A stretch of 15,501 bases of DNA from Parabacteroides sp. TM07-1AC (GCF_003480915.1 NZ_QUKD01000019.1:1-15501), one strand, 5' to 3'; numbered from the stretch's first letter, positions 4,536 through 13,312 are shown. Program-made: numbers and translations. The notes: generated by a model not told the origin, from the sequence alone.

Positions 4536-7532
4536 TCAATAGTTATCCCGGACACAACGAATATAATAGGGATTATTCGTGGTTAAATAATTGAATGTGC
4601 CATCGCTTAAGCGCAATAAACAAAATTTACCATTTCCACCATATATTGAGCTACTCCAATAGTAACTGCCGAAGAATGTACCAGAACCTTTAATACCCTC
4701 TATATATTCTTTATTCATATACATGGCATGTAACTCTATTTGAGTAGGTAAGCGCCAACCTGTGCCATCTTCATCCAATTTGGAACAATAACTCTTCGTA
4801 TTTATTTGTGTTAAAACACTAGGGTTCTGGCTTTTTTGTACTTGTATAGAATAAGAACCGTTCATTGTAGGCGACTCTGATAAATTAACTGTTACGCCAT
4901 GAGATTCAGCCATATCTGTTCCACCTGCATCAAAAGGAGGATATAGTTTCCAATTGCCCCCATCTTTAGTCATCTGAGTATAATAACTTCTCAATACTTG
5001 CTGATTAATTGTAACAGTAATCTTTGTTAAATCTCCTGCTTGATTAACCTTTACTGTTTTTGAATGATCACCACCGGTTACAGCAATAGTAAATGTTGCA
5101 GAACGGGCACTCCCCATATTTTCAGTTGCATTAAATGTTAATACTTGCTCCGAACCGTCTGCAATAGAAGAGTCGATCGAGGGAGTGATAGCGTTTGTTC
5201 CGCCAGCTGGACTGACTGTCCAAGGTAGACCGTAGGTTCCCTTTACCTTTACACTACCTGAAGTCGCATCCTTTTCTAAAGACAGTTCAGTTTCAGACAC
5301 CGTAAATGTGGAGCCCGATTGTTTAACTGCCACTTTATTTTCTATATTTCCTGCTTTCACTGTTATATCGCCCGATATTTCTGTGCTATTGAGATTCACC
5401 TCGCTTGTTTTATATCCCAGATTCTGTTCGTTTCCATTCATTGTTTCCGGAATAGTACCGGTCAGTGTCAGCCAATCAGGCTTGGTAATAGAAAAAGATA
5501 ATCCCGAAGTTCCTTTAAAAGAGAGTGTTCCGGCAGCGTCCTTTGTTGCAGCCAACGTTGTGGGACTGGCAGATACTGTCAGTGCAGAGGCTTTCTGATT
5601 CACCTTTATTGTTCCGGTTGGTCCGCCAATTTCATCCCCGGCACGAACAACTATCTCGCCGCTTCGCGCAGAAGAAAAGGGATTGACAGCGATATTAAAA
5701 GTCACATTCTGTGCTTTTCCCGTTGTTTGAGAACCTGAGGTCGCACCAACCAATGTAATCCAGTCACCTTCCGTTACCTTTGCCACCCAGTCCAAACCAG
5801 ATGTAGCGACAAACGACGATGTTTGATTATTAGCTGCTTCCGGATTTACTTCCATGCTCGAACCTTCTACCCTGGAACCTGCTTGCTTTACCACTATTTC
5901 CTCTTTCAAGCCTGTATAACCTATCTCAGCTATCGATGTACCGGCACTCACTGTTATCTTTCCACTCCGTTCCGAAGCCAAGGGGTTACTGGCTGTCGCT
6001 TTTATTTTCAAAGCCTGCTCAGTCCCCGTGGCTTCATCTCCTGAAAAAGCAGGATTATCGTCTGCCCAATTCCACCAATTCTCCCCGCTTAAGGCAGCCA
6101 GCCATGGTAAACCTTTTGTAGTAGTAAAGGAAGAAGCCCCTTCCGAACCCTCTGCCGCGCCTAAAGAGATAACATCACTCCCTTTAGACAAGGCGGATCC
6201 TTCCTGCGTAATGGTTATCTCCTGATTCTCTCCGTTCACATTTACAGAAAAAGTCACACTCCTGTCTTCGGCTTTCGGATTGGCAGACACCGACTGGAAA
6301 GTAACCATAGCAGGCCCCTGATGGCTTACTGTTACCCCAGTTCCGGCAGCCACACCTCCTATCATTGCCGACAACCATTCTTCCAAATCGAAAGACCACG
6401 CCTGCCCCGGACGGGCGGTGATCTGTACCTCTTTCATTCCACCTTTTTCCGCCGGCATCTTTCCCGGATCGACCTCTATTGGCGGTATCTCATTTACCGT
6501 AATACGTTCATCGGAAATATCTATACCGACCAACGTCACCTTCATTACATAATGGTAGTTACGCTCGATATTGTAATTATTCATTCCATCACCCGGATAA
6601 AAACGGAATACAACATTGTTATATGTCACTCCCCCCTGCACAGCCGTACCCGTCAATTCGATATAAGTAGCATTTGTCACCCCCATACCGATCTTCTTCT
6701 TTTCTGAGTCGATTGCGTTCCCATCACTGACAATACCCGCCATATTCTCCGGTAGATACCAATACATGGTAGCACCGTCTCTATCCGCTATTCCGGTATA
6801 ATCTGTATATGTCATACCTACCAATTGGTTTTCAGGCACATCAACCTGCATTTTCTGCGGAACCGAGTTCAATGTCACAGTATTAGGAGTAAAAGTAAAC
6901 CCCTCTCCGGCGATCGAATAAGTAAACGATATCTTAGCCACCATACGGGATAAATTCACCCTGATATCCTTTACTCCCCCTTCTTGTACTACTCCGCTCC
7001 ACATCCCTGTCATTCCACACAGATTACTTTGGGGCAATCCGGTTTCGGTCGAAACATAAGTCAACAGCAACTTTTTCAAAGCAGTTTCGGTTGCTACCTC
7101 TCCCTGGTCACCCATATTAGCAATGAACCACACATGAGATTCTGAACCTTCTCTATCATGTTTCAATTTAATATTAAGTGTATTGCCTGTTAATGAAGAA
7201 ATATATTTAGCATACAAAAGCTTACCGCCAACATATTGCCCCACCCAGACACTGGCAATCTTACTTTCCTGTGCCTCTTCCAGCGGAGTAGCTGCACGAG
7301 TACCGATCGAATCCGATTCCATAGTGCCATCGGCAGTAAACAGTATGCTGCGGGTTACCGGTATATGGTTTGCCAGGACATTCAGATTAAAACCGGCATC
7401 CACTTCTTTCAGCGTAGGCAAAAGAATATCATCATCCACGTCTGCCTGTGTACAACCGACTATCCAAAGTAAAACCAAACAGCCAAACAGGCGAATCCAA
7501 TGTTTGTTCCTTATTTCACTTATTTGTTTCAT
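4536..7532 (-). CDS. Large DUF4906-BACON-FISUMP lipoprotein, probable type V pilus tip adhesin
   Basis: A 998-residue lipoprotein. The signal peptide ends in WIVGC with lipid-modified Cys27. Residues of roughly 45-345 resemble the fimbrillin-type DUF4906 domain (MYWYLPENMAG at 256-266, IERNYHYVMKVTLVGID at 322-338), with a predicted protease site VTR-SIL at Arg61. Then come five BACON-like β-sandwich repeats, each closing with a strand of the type ITITQEGS: about 365-446, 450-553, 556-649, 650-741 and 742-833. Several contain the GLxW / DWLTLTG core. The C-terminus (about 838-998) is a FISUMP/DUF1566-like domain: GWRLPTQIEL at 925-934, YYWSSSIYGG at 957-966 and YYIRCVRD at 989-996. In comparable gene clusters the large multidomain subunit at the end of the operon is the tip or ligand-binding component. 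BACON domains are linked to mucin or carbohydrate binding. The exact ligand is unknown. The fold calls are motif-based. Confidence 0.88.
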   Translation of the reverse strand: MKQISEIRNKHWIRLFGCLVLLWIVGCTQADVDDDILLPTLKEVDAGFNLNVLANHIPVTRSILFTADGTMESDSIGTRAATPLEEAQESKIASVWVGQYVGGKLLYAKYISSLTGNTLNIKLKHDREGSESHVWFIANMGDQGEVATETALKKLLLTYVSTETGLPQSNLCGMTGMWSGVVQEGGVKDIRVNLSRMVAKISFTYSIAGEGFTFTPNTVTLNSVPQKMQVDVPENQLVGMTYTDYTGIADRDGATMYWYLPENMAGIVSDGNAIDSEKKKIGMGVTNATYIELTGTAVQGGVTYNNVVFRFYPGDGMNNYNIERNYHYVMKVTLVGIDISDERITVNEIPPIEVDPGKMPAEKGGMKEVQITARPGQAWSFDLEEWLSAMIGGVAAGTGVTVSHQGPAMVTFQSVSANPKAEDRSVTFSVNVNGENQEITITQEGSALSKGSDVISLGAAEGSEGASSFTTTKGLPWLAALSGENWWNWADDNPAFSGDEATGTEQALKIKATASNPLASERSGKITVSAGTSIAEIGYTGLKEEIVVKQAGSRVEGSSMEVNPEAANNQTSSFVATSGLDWVAKVTEGDWITLVGATSGSQTTGKAQNVTFNIAVNPFSSARSGEIVVRAGDEIGGPTGTIKVNQKASALTVSASPTTLAATKDAAGTLSFKGTSGLSFSITKPDWLTLTGTIPETMNGNEQNLGYKTSEVNLNSTEISGDITVKAGNIENKVAVKQSGSTFTVSETELSLEKDATSGSVKVKGTYGLPWTVSPAGGTNAITPSIDSSIADGSEQVLTFNATENMGSARSATFTIAVTGGDHSKTVKVNQAGDLTKITVTINQQVLRSYYTQMTKDGGNWKLYPPFDAGGTDMAESHGVTVNLSESPTMNGSYSIQVQKSQNPSVLTQINTKSYCSKLDEDGTGWRLPTQIELHAMYMNKEYIEGIKGSGTFFGSYYWSSSIYGGNGKFCLLRLSDGTFNYLTTNNPYYIRCVRDNY

Positions 7533-7571
7533 TATATCCTGTTTTATTCTATTGTCATTTTATATCCACAA

Positions 7572-8732
7572 TTATTGACCACCGCCAACTTCCCCATCAG
7601 TCCATACAATTTCTTTCCAGCTTGCCACAACAAACGAAGTTCCTATTCCTTCATTGATATCCGGGTCGGGATAGGGTTCGTCCGGAGCTCCTACATTCGC
7701 ATCTGTAAAGAAGATTGTCTCCTTCCAATCCAGTACTGTCATGAGCAGGGAGCTTTCGTTGTTCTTCACCTCCAGGGTGAAAACATATCGTTTACCTTCA
7801 TCGAAAGATATATTTTTATCGATCGTTGCTTTCAACGTCGCCGTTTTATCATCCCTTTGTACTTCGATCTCCACATCAAAAGGTTCCGTATTTTTAGGAA
7901 GAAGTATTCCTTTTGTCTTGTTCAAACCCAGATTATCGGCATCAGACTCCACGGGTTCAAATTCTTCCGAAGCAAATACCACTTCTGTTTTATCTTCGGC
8001 TTCGCCACCGGTGCATGGAATACCGGTATCTTCACCTACTATAAGAGCTGCACCGGACGAGGATATTTTACTTATGGTCAACCCGGTTGCATACAGTCGG
8101 GTGAAAGGGATCACATTCTCTTTGGACGGAGCTACATTGAATACTACTAATGCACATTTACGACTGAAAGTCGCCAAAGTTACCAGACGCGAACTTGCCG
8201 ATATAGTTACGCCACGGACAAAAGATGTCATTACATCCTCTTTATGAGGAATATCTGTTATCTTATACGTTCCATCAATACTTTTTGCCAGTTTCCTTGC
8301 CGGAGAAACAGCATAAAAATCATACACTCCTCCCCTGACAACCATGCCTTCGGCTTTGCCATCGACCGGTTTTCCCGTATCGTCTACCGAACAAAGTGCC
8401 AACGAACCGTCGGCCATGACCTTATAGGTAGCTTCAACGGTGGGAGTCGTCGTAGAAAACGGAACGGGAGAAGCCTCTACCCCTATGCTACTCCTGTAAT
8501 AAGCAACAATCCGTACAGTTGAACCTTCCGGCAACGGAGTCGGAGCCGGCACTTCTGTGTCTTCTGCACGCGTCAGCACAGCGGGTATCCCCAGGTCGGG
8601 TTTAACGAATCCGACCTCTACCAACCGGGCTTCCTCCGGTACAATATCTTCTACCATACCGCAGGCACATCCTGTAAGCAGTCCGGTCAACAAGAGTTCT
8701 AGCAAAAATAATCGTGTCAACATCCGTTTCAT
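7572..8732 (-). CDS. Fimbrillin-like lipoprotein with extended C-terminus
   Basis: The start at 8732 (MKRMLTRLFLLELLLTGLLT then GC) gives a classic lipoprotein signal with lipobox LTGC and Cys22. The longer frame from 8783 would overlap the upstream gene and bury the signal, so it is rejected. The mature protein (387 codons in total) has the fimbrillin (Mfa-like) layout. An early basic cleavage candidate is AVLTR-AED at Arg55. The middle region contains KCALVVFNV, and late strands end in LLMTVLDWK. In the sibling pilins the chain stops shortly after this Trp. Here it continues about 45 residues through a Pro/Asp-rich segment (GAPDEPYPDPDINEG) to another strand, SFVVASWKEIVW. The extra strand could cap the fibre or connect to the large tip protein encoded next, 39 bases downstream. 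The role as adaptor or minor subunit is inference; membership of the fimbrillin class is likely. Confidence 0.82.
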   Translation of the reverse strand: MKRMLTRLFLLELLLTGLLTGCACGMVEDIVPEEARLVEVGFVKPDLGIPAVLTRAEDTEVPAPTPLPEGSTVRIVAYYRSSIGVEASPVPFSTTTPTVEATYKVMADGSLALCSVDDTGKPVDGKAEGMVVRGGVYDFYAVSPARKLAKSIDGTYKITDIPHKEDVMTSFVRGVTISASSRLVTLATFSRKCALVVFNVAPSKENVIPFTRLYATGLTISKISSSGAALIVGEDTGIPCTGGEAEDKTEVVFASEEFEPVESDADNLGLNKTKGILLPKNTEPFDVEIEVQRDDKTATLKATIDKNISFDEGKRYVFTLEVKNNESSLLMTVLDWKETIFFTDANVGAPDEPYPDPDINEGIGTSFVVASWKEIVWTDGEVGGGQ

Positions 8733-8743
8733 TTTCTCATTTA

Positions 8744-9856
8744 TTATTCGACAGGAATATCCACTGAACCGCCATCGTTCCAACCGGCCACTTTCACATC
8801 TGCTATCTCGATCCCTTGCGGCGACATACGGATATTATAGATGTAGTTGTATCCTTTTTCCCAACTGGCGGTAAATGTTCCAGGAACGTCACTGTCGGCT
8901 CCCGGAACCATATAAAACGTACGACCGTCATCGAGTGTCAGCTCCAGGGAGATACCTACATCGCTGACAGGAATAACCAGACCAAAAGCCTGTACCGGAA
9001 CTTCCGACGTTTCTTCTGTTCCGGTTCCTACCACACGCTTATCACCTCCGGCCGTAAATTGCAACTGATCGACAGGCATTATTGCTCCCGTTGTTTCACC
9101 CGTTGCCAGATTCAATTGGGCAACAACAGACTTTTTGAATCCTCCTTTACTTTTCAATACGATTTTAGCCACCCGGCAACCGGCAAAAGAAGAACCTGCA
9201 TTAACTTCCAGTACACGGAAACTCACTTTTGCCAATGCATGATTCATCGTCAAAGAAACCTCCGGATGCCAGCGGTCTACCTGATCCGCAGCCGTGCAAT
9301 AGAGGTAATCCTCCTGGTCGGTTTCCCATTGCACATCCGTTGCTGCATTTACCGTTGCGCTACCGTCAGAAAAGTAGAACTTCTGCTCGTCCAACACCTT
9401 TATACCATTCATTAAAAGAGCTTTCGGAATGCCTGCGAGCGAAACACTCTTTTCTGCCGGAGCATAGCCATAAACTGTCCCTTTCTCCGAATACAAAAGA
9501 AGCGTTTCCTCTCCTTCTGCCAGTTCCCAGAGAGGAGGACTCCCTGCCGGATTGTATACGAACTGCTGGCTACCGACAGCATTGTTGTATAAAATCTCCG
9601 TACCACTACTATTCTGTTTCGTCACGCAAATGCCTATCCCGGTCAGCGGGTTCGGGTTCCTATTCGTTTCCCCGGGGCCGCCCGTCACGACACTTCTCGA
9701 CTCTACCTCCATCCACATGCCCAGATTCTTCACTCGAAAAGGAACACCCTCTTCCGGCTCGTCGCCACCAGACCCCGGCAAAACGATCTCTGCCTCTGTA
9801 CACGCAGCACACAGTAACAAAAACACAGTCACTAATCGGTATAAGAATGGTTTCAT
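8744..9856 (-). CDS. Fimbrillin-family pilin subunit
   Basis: A 370-residue lipoprotein: MKPFLYRLVTVFLLLCAAC, with lipobox Cys19. Fimbrillin-family hallmarks are the sequence EVSLTMNHALAKVSFRV in the middle, the aromatic stretch DYLYCTAA before it, and the C-terminal pattern YNYIYNIRMS followed by IADVKVAGWNDG. The maturation site is probably VESR-SVVTGG at Arg54. Proteins of this type are exported as lipoproteins, cleaved by a trypsin-like or gingipain-like protease after Arg or Lys, and then joined by strand exchange through the freed N-terminal groove and the C-terminal strand. The gene begins 28 bases after the previous pilin and stops 11 bases before the next start, so tight co-transcription is expected. 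Whether it is the major stalk or a minor subunit cannot be told from sequence alone. Confidence 0.88.
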   Translation of the reverse strand: MKPFLYRLVTVFLLLCAACTEAEIVLPGSGGDEPEEGVPFRVKNLGMWMEVESRSVVTGGPGETNRNPNPLTGIGICVTKQNSSGTEILYNNAVGSQQFVYNPAGSPPLWELAEGEETLLLYSEKGTVYGYAPAEKSVSLAGIPKALLMNGIKVLDEQKFYFSDGSATVNAATDVQWETDQEDYLYCTAADQVDRWHPEVSLTMNHALAKVSFRVLEVNAGSSFAGCRVAKIVLKSKGGFKKSVVAQLNLATGETTGAIMPVDQLQFTAGGDKRVVGTGTEETSEVPVQAFGLVIPVSDVGISLELTLDDGRTFYMVPGADSDVPGTFTASWEKGYNYIYNIRMSPQGIEIADVKVAGWNDGGSVDIPVE

Positions 9857-9884
9857 GGGATTTGTCTTTTTTATTATTAATGTA

Positions 9885-11183
9885 TTACAATGAAATATCC
9901 GGTTGTTCGTCTTCCACCCAGTCTTCCACAGTTACATCCATCACTGTCAACTTATTACGGCCGGCAGAGAACGTATAGATGCAGTTAGAGCCCGCCGTCC
10001 ATTCATGAGCCGGCAGAGTGACCGTATATTCGACTGGCGTATTAGTACTTTCCTGGAGGGTTATCACTACATCGATTTCATTATCACCAAAACCAGCTAT
10101 CGGATAGACGATTGCACTGACTTTTTTAGATACGGCCTGTCCGGTAGTAGTCTTATCCTCGATAAATGCTTTGTCGCTTTGCTCTCCCTCCTTGATCTGC
10201 CTCATCAGGACGTAATTCGTAATTGTACGGCTAAGTGCTCCGGTAGTTGAATTATCGCTTATTGCACCATCTGCCAACGCCATCTTGCCGGTTCCGGTTT
10301 TAAAAAGATTGGAGCTATTCTGATGGTTCTTGATTTCAAACTTCGTAAAATTCACATCATTATCACTCAGGTTGCCACCGTCATACACACGGAAAGATAC
10401 CATCGCCATAGCATGCTTCATGGCCAGGTTGATCAGGTAACCAGGGTTATTTTCATCGGTATTATTCGAACCACTCTCCGGATCGAAAGGTATCTGTCCT
10501 TTGGCACGTCCGTTGTTTACATTCCGACCACCCTCCGTCCCATCAAAATACAGGTAGTCTTTTTCGGTTGTCAAAGACAGGCTCATCCCCTTGTTTTTAT
10601 TGGCTGACCATGAAGTGGCATTCCAGATTTTATTCGCATTATTTGCCGAAGCATCCATCTCTCCGCTGGTAATAACTGTGACCGGGATTTTAAGATCGGA
10701 TTCACTGCTTATGCCTGACAGGCTACTCAGGGCATTTTCATCATACGGATAATAAGCATATACCTTGCCTATCATTTCTTTCAGATAATAAGGTTTTTCA
10801 TTCTTGGGTTCATAACTAAGACCTTTCTCGGTAATCGAAATCCAGTTCTCACCTTTTGCGTCTCCCATATACCATACATGATGGCCGGTATAGCCTGAAC
10901 TCGATGCATCGGGAGAGTACCAGCCATTCACCGTATTGTTAGTCACCACTACGCCCAATCCCGGAGCATTATTATAATCTGTATAGGTAATCGCACTGCC
11001 GCTTACAACCGATTTGGTTGCTGCTTTCGTTCCGGCTTCCACTTTCAGGTTCGGGTTGATACCCAGTGCCACCTGGCCGTCACCCGGTTCCGGATCTATT
11101 CCTGTCTCTGTTTCCGTACAGCTAAACGCTGTCACAAGGGCTATCAGCATGGCCCAATTTGTCATAATCGTTTTCATTTTCAT
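9885..11183 (-). CDS. Fimbrillin-family pilin subunit, possible stalk subunit
   Basis: The start at 11183 (MKMKTIMTNWAMLIALVTAF then SC) gives a standard lipoprotein signal with Cys22. An in-frame ATG at 11216 adds 11 residues (MNKQEIKLLKR) and cannot be excluded. Mature features are a Lys-based cleavage candidate (GTK-AATK-SVVSG, Lys53 or Lys57), then DYLYFDG and INLAMKHAMAMVSFRVYDGG, which is the fimbrillin family signature. The C-terminus ends NCIYTFSAGRN and LTVMDVTVEDWVEDEQP. At about 430 residues it is the longest simple fimbrillin here and is rich in Asn/Ser/Gly/Thr with few extra domains, as major stalk pilins often are. Other pilins of the cluster use Arg at the processing point, so this one may be matured slightly differently. 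Stalk status is inference. Confidence 0.87.
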   Translation of the reverse strand: MKMKTIMTNWAMLIALVTAFSCTETETGIDPEPGDGQVALGINPNLKVEAGTKAATKSVVSGSAITYTDYNNAPGLGVVVTNNTVNGWYSPDASSSGYTGHHVWYMGDAKGENWISITEKGLSYEPKNEKPYYLKEMIGKVYAYYPYDENALSSLSGISSESDLKIPVTVITSGEMDASANNANKIWNATSWSANKNKGMSLSLTTEKDYLYFDGTEGGRNVNNGRAKGQIPFDPESGSNNTDENNPGYLINLAMKHAMAMVSFRVYDGGNLSDNDVNFTKFEIKNHQNSSNLFKTGTGKMALADGAISDNSTTGALSRTITNYVLMRQIKEGEQSDKAFIEDKTTTGQAVSKKVSAIVYPIAGFGDNEIDVVITLQESTNTPVEYTVTLPAHEWTAGSNCIYTFSAGRNKLTVMDVTVEDWVEDEQPDISL

Positions 11184-11226
11184 TCGTTTTAAAAGTTTTA
11201 TTTCCTGTTTATTCATTCATATTTTA

Positions 11227-12210
11227 TCATATCGGCATCTCTCCTTGTTCTTGTTCCGTCCACGCCTCCACACTGACATGCATGGCTTGTATGTTACCTG
11301 CTCCGGTGAAAAGGAGCGAGACGATATGGCTTTTGCCGATCTGAAAACCGCCCTCTATCCGGATGAAAACATCCGAGATGGTTTCTTTCAGGTTGCCATT
11401 GCCGTCTTTCGTCGTCGTAATCCGAAGATGGAGCGGATGAGCCGCCGTCCCGTCCACCGAAAATACCGGAAGAAGGAGATAGCCTTGTGCCTCGGGGGAC
11501 GATCCGTCGGAGACGACCTGCGGGATTAGCAGACCGGCAATATCCTGTACCGGGAGGTTCTTTATATCTTCCGCCACAGATATATCCGCCAGACGGGGCG
11601 TTTCCGCTGACAAATCCAGTTCCTGACGGGTATGTACATCTGCCGCCTCGATCGTTTGTATCGTTCCCCATGCATCGGCTCGGTCACTGTAACAGACCAG
11701 GCGGACCTGAGTCAGCAAATGACGGAACGTACAGGTCGTCACCGGAACAAAACCATTTCCCTCGAGGATTCCCGTTGCCATGATATCCGTCGTTCCGTCT
11801 ATGCGAAAAGTTACTTTGCCCGTTCCTGCATCGGCTGTCGGCTCACCCTCCGCCGGATAATAACCGTGCAGGCGGATATGACGGCCATCCTCCGGGTACG
11901 ACTGCGACTCGGCAAATACAATCGGGCGGTTCCCCCTTCCACCCTGACGCACAGCCTCGTGTACAGCCCACCCACTGTATGTATCCGTTGAAACCGCCGA
12001 TTCATCCTGACGGGCAAAGCTAACCTTCAGCTCCTGTTCATAGCCCGAGCCGATTATCCCGCGCGTCGACGCTCCGATCGCACCTTCCAGGCAAATCGCC
12101 GTTTCCGGGACCGGAGGCGGTGTAGGATTGCTGTCCGAACAGGCGGTAAGGCCCCTAAGGCAGACAAAGGTTGTTATTACTATGAGTTTATTCATTTTGT
12201 TAATATTCAT
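11227..12210 (-). CDS. Fimbrillin-family protein, tandem paralogue of the upstream pilin
   Basis: The start chosen at 12210 (MNINKMNKLIVITTFVCLRG then LTAC) gives lipobox Cys24. The frame opens at 12231, but those extra seven codons lie inside a palindromic intergenic element. The mature part begins with GASTR-GIIGSGY (Arg50 as processing candidate), followed by LKVSFARQ, AVRQGGRGNRPIVF, LHGYYP, DIMATGI and FRHLLTQVRLVC. All of these blocks recur in the same order in the gene just upstream (12317-13258), so the two arose by tandem duplication. It ends with a β-strand and Trp (HVSVEAWTEQEQ). Local codons are richer in G/C than those of its sister. It is probably an alternative or accessory pilin of the same fibre. 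Fimbrillin membership rests on shared pattern and context. Confidence 0.84.
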   Translation of the reverse strand: MNINKMNKLIVITTFVCLRGLTACSDSNPTPPPVPETAICLEGAIGASTRGIIGSGYEQELKVSFARQDESAVSTDTYSGWAVHEAVRQGGRGNRPIVFAESQSYPEDGRHIRLHGYYPAEGEPTADAGTGKVTFRIDGTTDIMATGILEGNGFVPVTTCTFRHLLTQVRLVCYSDRADAWGTIQTIEAADVHTRQELDLSAETPRLADISVAEDIKNLPVQDIAGLLIPQVVSDGSSPEAQGYLLLPVFSVDGTAAHPLHLRITTTKDGNGNLKETISDVFIRIEGGFQIGKSHIVSLLFTGAGNIQAMHVSVEAWTEQEQGEMPI

Positions 12211-12213
12211 TAT

Positions 12214-12303
12214 GGCACGCAGATGACCCATATCTTGACGGATTTACACAGATCATATATTTAAATCAGCGGTCATCTGTCTGATTTGCGTTATCTGTGT
12301 ACC
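12214..12303. repeat. 90-bp imperfect palindrome between the two duplicated pilins
   Basis: The ends GGCACGCAGATGAC (12214-12227) and GTTATCTGTGTACC (12290-12303) are reverse complements at 11 of 14 positions. Inside are further exact inverted pairs: CAGATGACC (12220-12228) with GGTCATCTG (12271-12279), TACACAGAT (12245-12253) with ATCTGTGTA (12293-12301), and AAATCAG (12263-12269) with CTGATTT (12281-12287). The family of CAGATnAC / ATCTGTGT words looks like dispersed intergenic palindromes known from Bacteroidales genomes. In the transcript it would fold and could tune expression of the downstream pilins. Confidence 0.7.
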
Positions 12304-12316
12304 ATTATTGACTTTG

Positions 12317-13258
12317 TTAATTTCCCGGAACGATCACTGAACTGCCACCACTACCCGGCTGCCACGGGGCAATGCCGGATTCTACCGCTATTTTACCGTC
12401 CTCCGTAAAGGTGAGCGTGATCAGATGCGAATAGCCAGCTTTCACCCCTTCACTGATATTCGAGACTGCAACGTTCAAGGTTTTCGCATTCCCGTCATAC
12501 GTTCCTTTCACTTCCAAACTGATTGGCAACTCTTCTGTTCCCATATTGGTCGTCGGGTAAAGCATCAGATAACCGGTCGGCGGGGTTTCAGCATCCAAAG
12601 CAGAGACCGTAGACGGACAGTTTTTTACTGTTAGCGTTTGGTCGGCCGTACCCGTGACTGTCAATTTGGCTCCGCTTGTTTTATCCAGCGATAGCTTCAA
12701 TCCCATGGCTACATTTTTTACTTTAATGGAAGCGACCGCCGTCCATTTGCCGATCGCACCAGCTGAACCCACACATTTGAACTGCAACTGGGTTAGTAGG
12801 TGGCTAAAAGTAAAAGTCTCGAACTTATCGACCAGCGAACCGGTCTGCACATCTGTCGCCATGATATCCTCGTCGCCCGCTATAGTGTAAGTGACGCTGG
12901 CAGGGTTAGTGGTTCCGCTCAGTTCCTTGCGGGGATAATAGCCCATTAGGACAGACTCGCCTTCTTCCGCCAGATAGGTTTGTTCCGGCTCAAAAGTCAG
13001 CGCCGTATTACCCACACCACCTGTACGGACTGCATCGATAGAGGCCCACGCAGCACCCGTTGTACCGGGGTTATCCAAACGGGCAAACGATACTTCCAGA
13101 TCAGCCATATAACCACTGCCGATCACCGCACGGGTAGACTCCGTTATTCCGGCATTCACCTCTATCGCTTCATCCGTCACCGGCTCTTCCGTGTTGGTGC
13201 AACTGTTTAAGAAAGCTGTTGCCAACAGACTCATGATCAATAATTTTCCTCTTTCCAT
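12317..13258 (-). CDS. Fimbrillin-family protein, first of a tandem pair
   Basis: A lipoprotein of 313 residues from the start at 13258 (MERGKLLIMSLLATAFLNSC, Cys20 as lipidation site). An upstream in-frame ATG at 13306, 6 bases after the preceding stop, would add 16 residues and is an alternative; the shorter form has the cleaner signal peptide. After the signal comes ITESTR-AVIGSGY with Arg43 as probable maturation site. Then follow LEVSFARLD, AVRTGGVGNTALTF, LMGYYPRKE, DIMATDV and FSHLLTQLQFKCVG, each matching the next gene block for block. The C-terminus has YSHLITLTFTEDG and IAPWQPGSGGSSVIVP, the strand-Trp-Gly tail seen in this cluster. It follows the anchor lipoprotein and precedes its paralogue across a palindromic spacer. 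It is probably a structural pilin near the base or an alternative stalk unit; its position in the fibre is unknown. Confidence 0.85.
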   Translation of the reverse strand: MERGKLLIMSLLATAFLNSCTNTEEPVTDEAIEVNAGITESTRAVIGSGYMADLEVSFARLDNPGTTGAAWASIDAVRTGGVGNTALTFEPEQTYLAEEGESVLMGYYPRKELSGTTNPASVTYTIAGDEDIMATDVQTGSLVDKFETFTFSHLLTQLQFKCVGSAGAIGKWTAVASIKVKNVAMGLKLSLDKTSGAKLTVTGTADQTLTVKNCPSTVSALDAETPPTGYLMLYPTTNMGTEELPISLEVKGTYDGNAKTLNVAVSNISEGVKAGYSHLITLTFTEDGKIAVESGIAPWQPGSGGSSVIVPGN

Positions 13259-13312
13259 ATTATACCAGTGTTTTATCGTTATTACTGCTATTACTATCGT
13301 CTTCATTTCGTT

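Noticed and set aside
7500..8150. Long plus-strand open frames antisense to the pilus genes (also at 8816-9415, 9229-9978, 11014-11529 and others)
   Set aside because: They mirror strong minus-strand genes with lipoprotein signals and family motifs. Their own products have no recognisable domain and skewed composition.
8733..8783. Longer start for the fimbrillin-like protein ending at 7572
   Set aside because: It overlaps the preceding pilin and precedes a perfect lipoprotein signal starting at 8732.
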